From NCBI GenBank assembly GCA_949358305.1, contig OX442315.1, positions 8,582,427 to 8,646,426 of the forward strand: DNA of 64,000 bases, written 5' to 3'. The stretch's first letter is position 1. Every line of letters begins with the position of its first letter. The DNA comes from Strigamia acuminata. Its lineage: Eukaryota; Arthropoda; Chilopoda; Geophilomorpha; Linotaeniidae. Under the pieces are notes generated by a model, which ran no database searches, was not told the DNA's origin, and worked only from the letters and a program-made list of their open reading frames with translations. Made by a program: the position numbers and the translations under genes. This document shows positions 32,401 through 44,500 of this stretch, piece after piece.

Positions 32401-35400
32401 AGAAATTTTTGTCAAACTTCTGAAAAATCAGAAATTGGTAATGTAATTTGGACAAATAAATTGGATTTGAAATTTGTAGTTCCAAATATACAGCACGTTT
32501 TCAATTGGTGTCCAATTCGATGCTTTCCGTCATCGCACCAGTAAAAAGCGCACCCCGCAATGCTTCCATTATGTAACTCGAATATAACATCATGCCATTG
32601 TATTCGAACACAACGGCATGACGTTGTATTCAAAGTTACGTTATATTCTAAATTTTTCAAAAACTTCAAAAAATATGTTTTTGAAAAAATTCGAATACAT
32701 CATCATGACGTTATATTCGAGGAAAGACAGTAGTTCAAATCCGGCTTCCAAAGTTATCTTTATCTTACTCCGAGAATTTACCACTAGCTTGGGCTATAAA
32801 TAACTACGAATGAGATTACGCCTAACAAAACAACAATCGTTCTCTCGACCAATCCCGAGGCGCGTAACAAACCGCTTTTGACGTCTGATTGATTCTTACC
32901 GGTAATTTTTCTGGTAATAAACCGTCAAATGCGGTTTATTACGCGCATTAAGTTTGGTCGGCAAAACGATTGTTGTTGCTTTACAAACCAAGCATCATGG
33001 CGGCCACCTCTTTACGATGGGGCGAGGCCAGTTTGGATACGATTGACTATCTACATTATTTTCTATCAGTAAATTCTCGTATCAAATACACCTCGCGCTT
33101 GAGTAATTGTCGGGATTAGGTCAGCACTCATCTTCTTGTCAGATAAGATCACGAGTTCTGTTGTTTTCGAATTTCTTCAAAGACCTGCATTTTCAGAAGT
33201 TTTTGAAAAATTTCGATTAGAACCCCACATCATATAAACAATGGTGTTGCATTCGAGTACAACACGATTGCGTTAAGTTACTTTGGATGAAAGTATTTAA
33301 AGTAAAAAGAAAATGAACAAACTATAAAAATATTAAAAAATAAGAGGCCTAATTTAAATTACAAATATAAATTTTAATATTTTTCTGGTTGTTCATCTTG
33401 TCTTGCTCGAGTTCCTGTAAAGGCCCAAAAACTATATTCACTTTTACAAAATTTCAGCAGTTTCATTAAAAGCACATAATATAACAGAATGGTGTTGGAC
33501 ACAACCATTGTGACAGTATTAATGGGCATTTGATCATGACAATTTGCAAATTTCAATATGATAATTTTGTACTCACCTACTGCCAATCCCACACCGGCAA
33601 GCGGTGCAATCAAATGGTAGATATTTCTAGTGAATGGGACCTTCAACAGAAAAATAAACCAAAATAAAAAATCTGATATATAATTTCACTGTCGTTATGT
33701 GAGAGCAAACGAGCGCTATTTGGGCACGGGTTGCCATATTAGCATCGGACACACATATTACTTAAAAGTCATAGAAATGAAAAATTTCTAATCTGTTTGA
33801 AATTTGCTTAAAAAAGGGTATAGAATGTTATTTTCTGCACAACTTAAGCAACAATCAAGTACTAGTGGTTTTACATGATCAAACCGTATTTTTACCATTT
33901 GAACAAGTAAATATACGTGATGCATGGAAGCATTACATCTTAGACTTCTAAACCCCTTCTACACTTTTCAGTATAGAAATGTATCTGTCCGTCTGTCCCT
34001 AAATTAAACACCAAAATAAAAGAAAATAAAGTAATAAAACATAAAATTTTTGGCCAAAATAAAGCAACAACAAACAAAATCCCACCAAAATTCGAGCAAA
34101 AATGATCAAATTCCGTAAGGATAAACACACGTTATGAAAACATGTTATATACTGTAGCCAAAATGTTTGCCTTACGTAGATCACAAAATACGTCATTTCC
34201 GATAGCAGTATGTAAAAGACGACTAAAAGTCTAATAAAACCATTTTTTTATTAAACCGGAGGTCGGAGAAATACGAAAATACCTTAGGAACCGATGAAAG
34301 GTATGACGAGTTCATTGGAGTTGCCCCTTTTGAACTAGCTGCTTTTGTTTTGGAGGAATTGATGCAGACAGACGGCCGCCGAAAGAACAGACGGAAAGAA
34401 CCGTTTTATTAGACTTTCTAAACATCAGGTTTAGAAATCTAAAAAGGGAACCATTATGTGCAATGCATTCTGAGATTTCATGTCATTCATGACGTGATTT
34501 GTCACTTGTCACTTTTGGAGCAGACACAAAAATTGCTTTTCACTTGAATAAATCTTAGAAAAGAAAGAACTTACGCAAATGAGACAACCTCCGGCGATAC
34601 CAAAAGCAATCATAGTTGCCAACCAGCTGAAATTGCAATGCAGCATAAAACAATAAAAATCAACAAAAGAAAATAAAAAATTAAAACATTAAACTCACCG
34701 TCCTATTTTATGTCCAAGAGCACCAAATACATTGACGCTGAATATATAAGAAATCCATACGGGCAAAAACACAGCTCCCAGCTGCCATGTGGGCACATCA
34801 TCCATTGTGCTCATCATCCAAATTGGTAATGTTGCTTCCAAACCACCAACACCAAGATTTGCGAAAGTGAGAGCCCCTTAAAATAAATATCAAAAGAATA
34901 AGATAATGACTCAATACAGCATTATTAGATGGTCACAAATGCATTAAATATCACTGATTTGCTCCTTTTTAAACAAGTAGTTTGGAACCTTATCTATAAT
35001 GCTGGTGACACACTAGGCGTTTTGTGACGCGATTCGCGCCGCGAAGCAATTTTGACGTCATGAAAAATGACGTCACATCCGATTTTAATCGCGTGGCAGT
35101 ACTTTGCGGCGCAATTTATGTACTATTTTGGTCGGCGATTTCGATCGCAGCCAATCCGGTGAGACCAGGTCTCACCTGATTGGCTGTAATCAAAATAAAA
35201 ATAATTCCGGTTTTTTTAAAAATAAAAACATTGCCCTCACGTTTCCCACATTTTGCATTGGCAGTATTAAGCCTAATATTAGGCCTAATAATGCTAAAAA
35301 TAAGGTAAACAACAGTTTGGTACAACGCTGTGAATTACTTCCAATAATGAGTTTATTGTTGTTTATTTCCTTTATTTTAGCATTATTAGGCCTAACATTA

Positions 35401-37976
35401 GGATTAATACTGCTAAATAACATATGAAATTAGATAATCCTTTGTGCAGATGTCGATAAAAATAAGAAGCTGAAGATAGCCAATAATTCGTCGTCCTCCA
35501 TTTTTTTAACAACAATGTGTTCCTAAAAACAGCAGTTGTCAGCTATTTTCATTTGCATCGCATCGCATTGCGCCTAGTGTGTCATGCCTGGTGAAATAGC
35601 TGGGCGATTCGCCTAGCAATGCTATCGCCTAGTGTTTCACCAGCATTAGTACCGCTTTACGAACCAGAAGTAATGAGAATGTAAGGATCCCGAATCAAAG
35701 TTAATATACTAGGTCCATCTTGCCCCTGCCTCGTGATTCTCGGTGGAAAAACCACAAGTTGAAGTACTGAAATAAATACAGAGTTGAAAGATAACGAAGT
35801 CCGACGTAAACATATTATTTTCATGACGCGCTGTGATTGGTTGAGAGATGCATTGAAATACATTGATGAAAATCCTCATTTCGTCAACTTTGATAAAAAG
35901 GGAAAAGGTTAGGTCTCGGGGGGTCAAGGAGTGTCTACAGGGTGAGTCAAAAGTCCAGAAACACCTTTTTTTCTTGAAAATGACCGAAGATATATCAATT
36001 CTGTTAATGTAGACATATAGGAAGTCGATGGTGGGCTATCCAGTGGTCACCTTAAATTTGACCCAGAAGGTCATTTTCAAGGTTATTCACTTTCTAACTT
36101 TTAAACTGTTGGAGATACAGCAAAATTTTCAATTACAAAGTTGTAGAACACCATCGAATTAGTACTATCCAACTTATCTTAGACATCTTCATTTTAATGT
36201 TTTCATTTTAAAATGAAAACAAATCAGCTGAAGTAAAGCCAGCATTGTGGCAAAACTTCAATTTCTACTGCAAAAGTACTGAATTTCTTCAATAAATGTA
36301 TTCAAATTTGCATTATTATGTAAGTAAACAAGAAAAACCACTGTCTTTTTTTAAATGTCTAAATTATTTTATTTTTATAGGAATAAAAAATTTTAATTTG
36401 CTGATTTGTTTTCCTTTTTTAAAAAAAACCATTTAACTTAAGGTGACTAGGATAATTTGGATAGTACTAATTTGATGGTGCTCTGCAACTTTGTAATTGG
36501 AAATTTTGCAGTATCTTAAACGGTTTAAAAGTTAAGAAGTGAATGACCTTGAAAATGACCTTCCGGATTAAATTTAAGGTGACCACTGGATAGCCCACCA
36601 TCGACTTCCTATATGTCTACATTAACAGAATTGATATATCTTCAGTCATTTTCAAGAAAAAAAGGTGTTTCTGGACTTTTGACTCACCCTGTATATCGAG
36701 AACATCGAATTTGAGAAAACTTACGTCGAGGAAAAGAATCAACATCAAAGGGGATCAGCCAATCACAGCGTATCATGAAAATAATATGTTCACGTCGGAC
36801 ATGAACGTAGCCACTGCCAAAAGATAAACATAACAGTTGGGTGGCAATTTAAATACAACTCACATCCCTCTCCTAATGCTAAACCTGCTAAAATTAAAAA
36901 TGGTGCGGTTTTCCCCCAAAACTGATACACGACACTGCCAAATGGTGCGCCTATCAGCAGGCCTAATGCGATACCACTAAACGCCAAAGCAATAGCACTG
37001 GTTCTTTCCTTGTCATCTGGGTATCGATCAGCTAACACGCCGATACCTTAATTAAAATGTATTTCTATTTTGGGATTCGGAGTCAATTTCTACTTTCCAT
37101 CCTCTTACCGGCGATAGTTGAAAAAGACGAACCGATTCCCTGAAGTGCCCGAGCCGCAAACAAAGTACCATAGTTGAGACCAAATCCGAACACTGGAGAA
37201 AAATTTAAAACATGTAATTGGATATATGGTTAGGAATTGCGCGTAGTTGGTAAGGTGGAGCAGCATTCTCTCGACACTATCTCTTCCCACTTATTCTTTC
37301 AGAAAACTCACTCAGTGTCGAAGTAAACATGATAAAAAAACCACAAAGCATCGGGATGCTGTAACCGATTCTGAAATAGAGATTTCAAATGTTATTGTCT
37401 ATTCAAAACAGATGTATCAATCATTTTATTTTTACTTCACTGTAGGCAAAAATATAAATATACCTATTGGTAATTATTCCTACGAACGGGCTGGTTAGGA
37501 TTTGCACAAGAGGTTTAGATGCAAACAAAATTCCAACTTCAAAATTTTCTGACTGTAGTTCCGCTTGTTTCTCTTCGTGTGGAGTGAGAGGAACAGCCGA
37601 TGTGCAATCTAGTGGAAATATTGCATAAATAATCATAAAATTTACAAAAAAAATTATTTCTTTTTTTATTTCTAACTCACTATTTGTGGCACTATGGTTT
37701 GAACTGAAGCACGGTTCTTGACCAATCGTTTTAGGAGTCGTTGTCAAATTGATTGGTTTGTCTTGAGGATGTCGTATGTCGTACAAAAACTCGGGAATGA
37801 TGGGAACTAAAAATCAAAGTTGCAAAGAAATAGATTTCAGTCAGCAATGACTTGCCCACAACAGTGAAGAGCATGTTGTCCAGAAGTAATGCGACTGCAA
37901 CGATGAAGAGAATCAACTTCCGCGATCCACGCATTTGTTGTAAAATAGTAAGACATCTGCACGAGTTATCCCACAT
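29487..37976 (-). CDS. VMAT-like vesicular amine transporter, copy C (12 exons, 482 aa, PLQES repeat tail)
   Basis: Exons: 37984-37856 (ATG at 37976), 37806-37681, 37608-37464, 37370-37312, 37192-37109, 37046-36864, 35766-35665, 34876-34699, 34626-34575, 33640-33577, 29885-29766, 29701-29487. All lengths match copy B except the last exon, and the frame is open. TM1 Asp, TM2 Lys, TM10 Asp and TM11 Asp (AIGDILFG) are retained. The final exon encodes the TM12 region ([15 protein letters not shown]), then a cytosolic tail of five PLQES units ending KSR and TAA. The tail lengthening comes from an 18-bp minisatellite on the same frame. Intron 10 is 3.7 kb and holds a 26-unit satellite and nested foldback elements. 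Intron 6 holds a palindromic element with a nested mariner-type MITE, and intron 7 a TA-flanked MITE. Confidence 0.83.
29500..29590. repeat. Five-unit version of the 18-bp minisatellite, copy C exon 12
   Basis: Same unit as 23000-23701, five copies with two variants (gaggtttg), giving PLQES x5 in the transporter tail. Copy A has one unit (53463-53480). Copy B has unrelated tail sequence. Confidence 0.9.
30051..31429. mobile_element. Foldback element with TTAA target and SINE-like head
   Basis: Starts AGGTCAAGTGCACTG, ends with the inverse, flanked by TTAA. Arms of about 270 bp (30610-30885 and 31150-31420) are near-perfect inverses. TTAA plus AGG ends suggests Kolobok or piggyBac type. A nested inverted element (30066-30608, GGGATTTTTACATTTTC ends) splits the left arm. 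A partial relative is at about 46264-46940. Confidence 0.7.
31001..31070 (-). ncRNA. tRNA-derived SINE head (tRNA-Ser-like)
   Basis: On the minus strand an A-box TGGTCCAGTGG (31061-31051) and B-box GGTTCAAATCC (31018-31008) lie about 33 nt apart, with GGTTCAGGCAATGG between. This resembles tRNA-Ser without its variable arm. It does not fold as an intact tRNA, so it is a Pol III promoter relic rather than a tRNA gene. Confidence 0.6.
31692..32437. repeat. 29-bp satellite, 26 units, copy C intron 10
   Basis: Units begin CTTCTGAAAAATCAGAAATT every 29 bp from 31692; the last, at 32417, is partial. The core TTCTGAAAAATCAGAA is an imperfect palindrome. A few units vary by one base. Confidence 0.95.
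32438..33570. other. Intron 10 of copy C, left part
   Basis: No gene seen. The last 400 bp (from about 33160) match intron 10 of copies A, B and C' (GAATTTCTTCAAAGACC...). 32580-32720 has short repeated TATTCGAA and CATCATGACGTT motifs. Confidence 0.5.
33928..34445. mobile_element. Inverted-end element with CTGTCCGTCTGTCC, copy C intron 9
   Basis: Starts TTAGACTTCTAAACCCC and ends TCAGGTTTAGAAATCTAA. It shares the TTGGCCAAAATAAAGCAACA segment with 28790-28815 in inverse orientation. No ORF. Confidence 0.55.
34999..35646. mobile_element. TA-inserting MITE with GCGATTCGC motifs, copy C intron 7
   Basis: Ends ATGCTGGTGACACACTAGGC and its inverse, flanked by TA. Inside, another inverted-repeat element (35261-35413, GCAGTATTAAGCCTAATATT arms) is nested. 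Confidence 0.75.
35795..36820. mobile_element. Palindromic element in copy C intron 6
   Basis: Inverted arms GTCCGACGTAAACATATTAT and its inverse end near 35797 and 36800. The intron is continuous in copies A and B (AAAGATAAACATAACAGTTGG). It contains the nested element 35938-36691. Confidence 0.6.
35938..36691. mobile_element. Mariner-type foldback MITE
   Basis: Ends CAGGGTGAGTCAAAAGTCCA and its inverse, with TA on both sides and arms of more than 300 bp. CAGGGTG ends are typical of mariner-related MITEs. A lone right-hand end of similar type is at 51280-51295. Confidence 0.75.
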
Positions 37977-38009
37977 AGCGAAAACTGAAAAAAGTAAATT
38001 CAATCAAAA

Positions 38010-40532
38010 TATTATCTATTAAGATAAGTTTGATAGTACTAATTTGATGGTGCTCTACAACTTTGTAATTGGAAATTTTGCTCTATCTCGACCAGTTAAC
38101 GGGTTAGCGAATGAAAAGTGCATTGTTGCATGTCTGGCATAAAATTTGATTACACTAATGGATTCGTCATCCCTACTTTGCAATAGGCTAGTCTGCTGGA
38201 GTTTTAAGGGGCAGAAAATTTGCATTTAGCATAATTAATTAAATAAATGACCAATGACTTAAAATTTCACCTGAGTTAAAGTTCAGCATGATATAAACAA
38301 AATCAGAAATTTTCAGAAAAAAAAACTGAATAGAAAAATATTTTTCTTTTTCAAGAAAGATGTTGTCCCTAAATGCGTATAGCCTTATGCCTCCGAGGGT
38401 TAACAAAAATTTCCACAATTATGAAGGAAAGGAATAACTTTTTGTACGAGAAAATTTACATACATTCTTGAGAATGTTATTGTGCTGGTGTGAAGTCAAT
38501 TTAAGTTAAAAATTATTTTCTTCTTGTCCCAATTTCTTAATAAAGTGCATTTATAATATAGTAATATTTGTGTTAGGTTTATTCAGGGGATGCCTGGCTG
38601 TTTCAGCAGAACAACTCCCCAGTCTACACATCTGGCTACATTGCTGCATGGCTAAAAGCCAACTTACCCCATTGAATTGCAAAGAGAAAAAGAATCAAAT
38701 ATATTCCTGCTATAGTAGCAATTTTTCTTACTTAAAGTTGATGTATTGACAGATTTTGGACAATGATTCTAATTTCCAACTCTTGCAATTGTAGTTGTGG
38801 TTTGCCTGTATTTTTATGCACACATAATCATACGACTCCAGTACCATCTGCACTGACAATAAACATTGACGTGGCTTATATAATTGTGAACTTATTTTTA
38901 AGGGAAATTTATTAACTCGAAGGAAATGTCATTTTTTTTCATTTCATTTTGACAAGTATTGAAAAACAATATTGTTTCCTTATAGAGTCAACTTGGAGGG
39001 GGGACAGGATCAGGGTGTATCATCTCTGTAAAACCTTAAAATTCACCAATCTGAAATTTTTTGAACAGAATATTTCTACTAAAAAAATTTATTATGAAGT
39101 TGTGGGATTGTTGGTTTTTATACAATAAAAATTGTATGTGATAGTTAAAAAAAATTTCTGTGATAATTAAAAAAAAAACTTGTGTGATAATTAAAAAAAC
39201 TTCTGTGATAATTTTAATAACTTTTTAATTGGGATGATGTGGGTAATAAATTGAAGACTTAACATCCAGCAGCTGCAACTTGTAAAAAAAATAGCATGTA
39301 AAAATGTCTAAATTTGCATGTGTGAATAAAATGGCTCGGAATTCATGTTTCTCTATAAGTTTGGGCAAAATTCCTTTTAAAAATTGAAAAATTAATTTTT
39401 TCATAATTTCAGATTTACCTACGCACTCCATACAGTTGTATGGAGTTTTTATCGAAAAGAAATTGAAGCTTCGGACGAGATTTTGTGACTGAAACACGTC
39501 TGAACTTGTATTTCGTTTTCGTCAACCCGTTTCCAATTAAATATAAAAATAAAAAAAACCTTTAAAACTGGTTTTGTGACATGTGATTTTAATTTACTAC
39601 TCACGATTAGCAGAAATCTTGATTCGGTATTTGAATTCGTGTTGCGAGCACGTTGGATCCGAGTCGCCATTTTTCACTCCACGAGTTCACATGATCACTT
39701 GATTAACATCAAAAGTTTAAAAAATATGTTTTGAATATTTTATTTTCAATAAAATAGTAAATAAATGTTTAATTTAGACTTTAATTTTTTATTATTATGT
39801 TTTTTACATAAAACGCCATCTTTTTCAGCAACACTGCTACCATCTGTCGGTAGATGGCGCCTGTCAGTTGTTTATCCCTGATGCCTATTATAGTAACCTG
39901 CTTCGCGAGTTTTCACCGAAAGGTAAGCCAATATTATCTATTAGATCAATATGGATGTTGATCATAACACAAACACTTTGAACTATGGAAACTCAAAGTT
40001 CTTTAATTGACAACAAACATAATGAAAGATCAAATCAGGAAAGGAAGCCAATATTGATCAGCCAGCCCATATTTTATGTTCTCTGAATTTTTTGTGTTGA
40101 CAGAAAGTACAAGAAAACGCAATTAATTAAACACCGGAAGTTGTTTCTTCTACATGTCTGTTTTAATGGATAATCGACCTAGGTTTAATCGAGTCCAGGC
40201 GCCTATTTACGCCCTGCGTTTATTCAAGGCAGTACTGTAAGTCAGTAAGTGTAAATAATATTAAGTGAACTTTGTTTATTGTCGGAATAACTCTTCACGT
40301 TGAGTAATACTCATTTCAAATAAACTTCCCGCGATTATAATGTCAATTGTAATATCTAAATTAATAACATTGTATATCCGGAAGTGTGTTCATCATATGG
40401 ATCTTCATCAAGTGCTGTATGAACCAAAAATAAAAATTAAAAATTAAACATTTTAGACCATAAGAGCAGTGAAGAATAAATTAAATTCACATTTTCGCGC
40501 GAGATCGTTACATGTAAACTTCAAAATACGTA
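38010..40532. other. Spacer between copies B and C
   Basis: No gene seen. 39370-40370 duplicates 21340-22300. 39130-39225 has the TGTGATAATT repeat. Confidence 0.5.
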
Positions 40533-40750
40533 CAGTTCTGCCTAGAATAAACGCCCGGGCATTCATTAATGTTCCGGATCCAACCGCCCCCCCCCCCCCC
40601 TCCCGGGACGGATGAGCAGAAGATCAGTGGTTTTTGGGGACCACGACGCTTAATCAGGGCCGGTGCTAAATGATGAAAGGGCTGCTAACCCCCTGGAACT
40701 TAACCGGACCACAGCCCGTTTTAACCCGGCGTTATAATGCGGCGGAACGG
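40533..40750. mobile_element. Degenerate ACGCC-type MITE, copy B 3' flank
   Basis: CAGTTCTGCCTAGAATAAAC ... GCGGCGGAACGG between TA dinucleotides. Includes a C-run at about 40588-40600. Confidence 0.65.
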
Positions 40751-40771
40751 TAGGTGAAAAGAAGTTATGAC

Positions 40772-41506
40772 TGTTGGTATTTGTGTTTGCCCATTTGTTC
40801 ATCTGTCACACATTTGAATTAATGCAACATGAGCACATTCTCTAAGGTTCTGTATTCGTTATACATATTTTATGTAACAGCGCATATTTACGTTTATAAG
40901 AGCGTCGTTTACTTTTGTGAGTTATTATCGAGTGTTTATTTTGCAAGTAATTACAGGTATTGATCATTTAAGTCTCGTTATACTGCTCGTATAGTTTTGT
41001 ATTAAACAAATCATTTTATTATTATGATGATTCGTCCTGTTTTAAGTTGTAAACTCACTTCGAGGCAAACTAGTCTCAGAGCGATCACTCGTAATACGTT
41101 TGCTCTTGTTCCTATACTCTGGCCATGTGTAAGTTGAGCCTAAATCACCGCCTCACAACTCACTCTGTGCTGCCGCCAGGGAAAATAGTTCAGTTTATTG
41201 CTTGCTTCTTCCAGAAACCAAAACAATTTTCAAACTAATTATTGACTGTTTAGTCTGAACAAAATGGATACCAGTAACAATGGCAGTTGTTGTTTTTCTC
41301 CAGATCTGCTTTCGGTTGCAATCCTGGTGTTTGGATCTATTTTATTGTATCACTACACCAGAGAAAAGGCTCGGATTTAGGCTCAACTTACACATGGCCA
41401 GAGTATAGCTGAATAAAAATGGCGGTCGCAAAATGCGATGTAACCGCACAATTTTAAGCACTTATCGCCTTCATTTATGATTCTCCGTGGCCTCTCTACA
41501 CCAACA
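40772..41506. mobile_element. Probable solo LTR in copy B 3' flank, TSD ATGAC
   Basis: 735 bp with ends TGTTGG...CCAACA, flanked by ATGAC at 40767-40771 and 41507-41511. It interrupts the ATGACTTGATTGAATTATA sequence present after every copy. It contains a TA-flanked MITE (41115-41405, ends TACTCTGGCCATGTGTAAG and inverse). Orientation was not fixed. Confidence 0.65.
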
Positions 41507-41535
41507 ATGACTTGATTGAATTATATTTTGAATGT

Positions 41536-41541
41536 TTTATT
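41536..41541 (-). terminator. Poly(A) signal AATAAA overlapping the stop codon, copy B
   Basis: The minus strand reads AGG TAA ATAAAAC; the last A of the TAA stop is the first A of AATAAA. Confidence 0.6.
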
Positions 41542-44500
41542 TACCTGCTTTTGCTCTCTGGTGGACTTTTAGATTGTGGATTTTTCACAAAAATCATCAG
41601 CGGTGCATAAAGAAAGCTGATGATTGCTGCCCCAATCATCACCCATCGAAAACCTATCGTTTGAACTAAAGTCCCACTCAACGCAGCACCTGATGAGATA
41701 AAAGGATTAGTAATGCGATAATTAATATTAGCACTTACGCAAGTTAAGTTTACCTAAGGTGAAACCAAGACCAAACGTTATATCAGCTAATGCGTAAACG
41801 CTTCCATATACTGCTGTGTGTCTAAGGTCCACCAAAAGGCCCAATTGTGGCAGAGTTGAGCTGTCAATCATTCCTACAGATAAATTGACAACAGTTGTAG
41901 TCTGAATTATATTCAAACGAAGTCACGGGCAACAACACCATTTCCAAATGGATTACTAGTTCAACTCCGGCTTCCAAACTTTCTTCATTTTACCCCGAAA
42001 ATAAAAAAAATGTATTCGAATTTCTTCAAAAACCTACATTTTTAGAAGGTTTTGAAAAAATTCGATTAGAAAACTCTCATCATATAAACCATATAAACAA
42101 TGGTGTTGTTTTCAAGTACAACACCATTGTGTTAAGTTACTTTAGGCGAAAGTTTTGAAAGTAAAAAGAAAATGGAGAAACTTTAAAAATATTAAAAAAT
42201 AGAGACCTAATTTAAATTACAAATATAGGTTTTCATATTTTTGTAGTTGTCCATGTTCTGTCTTGCTCGAATAAAGGCACAAAAATTTAATCAATTTCAC
42301 GAAATTTTAACAGTTTCATTAAAAGTACACAATATAACAGAATGGTGTTGGACACAACCATTGAGTCGGTATTAATGGGCATTTGATCATGACAATTTGC
42401 AAATTTCAATTTGATAATTTTGTACTCACCTATTGCCAATCCCACACCGGCAAGCGGTGCGATCAAGTGGTAGATATTTCTAGTGAATGGAACCTTCAAC
42501 AGAAAAATAAACCGAAATAAAAAATTCTGCTTTATAATTTCAGTCGTTATGCGAGAGCAAACGGGCACTATTTGCGCACAAGTTGCCGTATTAGTATCAG
42601 ACACACGACAGAAGGACAATCTTCAAAGACGACGCTTTGGTGCCCACAATGTACCAATTTGGGGACAAATAATTAAATCTGGAAGGCCAGTAGCTTAAGC
42701 GCTCTTAGGGTAGTGTGACAAATTGTTGCACTTGGCGCTACTGTTTTGAGCCAAGAAAATTTATTTTAAGTGAATAAGTTTAATTTATCCTGAAAAATTT
42801 AATTTTAAATGTATATTTTAACCAGAAATGGAACCGTAATCATAACGTAATCACATGTGTTGGACTACTAGCGCCATACGGCGTCAGCTGGTAAAAATTG
42901 GAAGCACTAAATAGAAGCGCTTTTAAAAGATTGGGAGAAGCCAACTTAAATTTAAGCTGGGATTTCTAAGGGGCAGAATTTTTAAAGGTGAATACATTGA
43001 AAAAATCAAAATTTTTGGTGGAGAAACACAAAAATTGCTTTTTTCTTGCTTGTGCAACAAAGAATTAAAATTTAGGCTCAATAGCAGCCTAAAAGGAGTC
43101 ATTCCAAACATGTTTTTAAAAAAAAGACTAATTTTTCAGAAAGGTAGACTGGAAGGGCAGGGTTCAGATTAGCGCAAATCAAATTTGCGCGACCCGTATT
43201 TGCGCGATTCAAATTTGCGCCGACCCTAATTTGCGCAAACCAAATTTGCGCGATTCAAATTTGCGCCGACCCAAATTTGCGCCGACCCAAATTTGCGCCG
43301 ACCCAAATTTGCGCCGACCCAAATTTGCGCCGACCCAAATTTGCGCCGACCCAAATTTGCGTTGACCCAAATTTGCGCCGACTCAAATTTGCGCCGACCC
43401 AAATTTGCGCGTGGTCAAATTAGCGCGACGCATGCGCAGAACATTTCGTCGCCGCCGCTGTTAGGCTGAGTCCGCCTCTCGTATTCCTAAGAATGCCTAA
43501 CAAGGGGGGGCTGGCGCCCCCTCTTGACCCCCCGCGAACCTAACCTTACCACTTTTTTTAAGCAATTCTCCTTCCATTGAGTATTGGTCGGAAATTAAAT
43601 AAAGGGCAACTAAATGAAGGGTGACGAAATGAAGAAACCCCGCAAAGGGGGTTGAGGGTATCCCAAGGCGCGCCCTGGCGGTCAGTCGTGACGTATGTCG
43701 CGCAAATTTGGACCGGCGCAAATTTGGGTCGGCGCAAATTTGGGTCGGCGCAAATTTGGGTCGGCGCAAATTTGGGCCGGCACAAATTTGAGCCAAAATA
43801 AAGACGGCGCAAATTTGGGTCGCGCAAATTTGGTGCTGGCCGGACTGGAAAAACGAATTAACATGGAAGTCTATGGGAAAACAGTGGCGCCATCTGTATT
43901 TCAAAGTTGGCGTGAACTAAGGGTTACAAACCCTCCTAAAGTATTTAGGATGATTAATTAAACTGAAACGCACCGTGTATTGATAAAACCAAACCCCAAT
44001 CACTTGAATAAATCTGAGAAGGTAAAGAACTTACGCAAATGAGACAACCTCCGGTGATACCAAAACCAACCATAGTCGCCAACCAGCTGAAATTGCGATG
44101 CAGGATAAAACAATTCAAATAATAATCAAGACAAAAAAGACAAAAGAAAAACATTAAACTCACCGTCCTATTTTATGTCCAACGGCACCAAATACATTGA
44201 CGCCGAATATATAAGAAATCCATAAGGGCAAAAACACAGCTCCCAGCTGCCAAGTGGGCACATCATCCATTGTGCTCATCATCCAAATTGGTAATGTTGC
44301 TTCCAAGGCACCGAGACCAAGATTTGAAAAAATGAGAACTCCTTAAAATAAATATCAAAAGAATAATATACCGTAATGACTCAATAAAGCATTATTAGAC
44401 GGTCACAACTGGATTAAATATCACTGATTTGCTCCTTTTTAAACACATAGTTTGGAACCTCATCTGTAAGTACTCGCTTTACGAACCGGAAGTAATGAGA

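Noticed and set aside
31692-32437. CRISPR-like regular array
   Set aside because: Units are contiguous with no unique spacers, and the locus is an animal intron.
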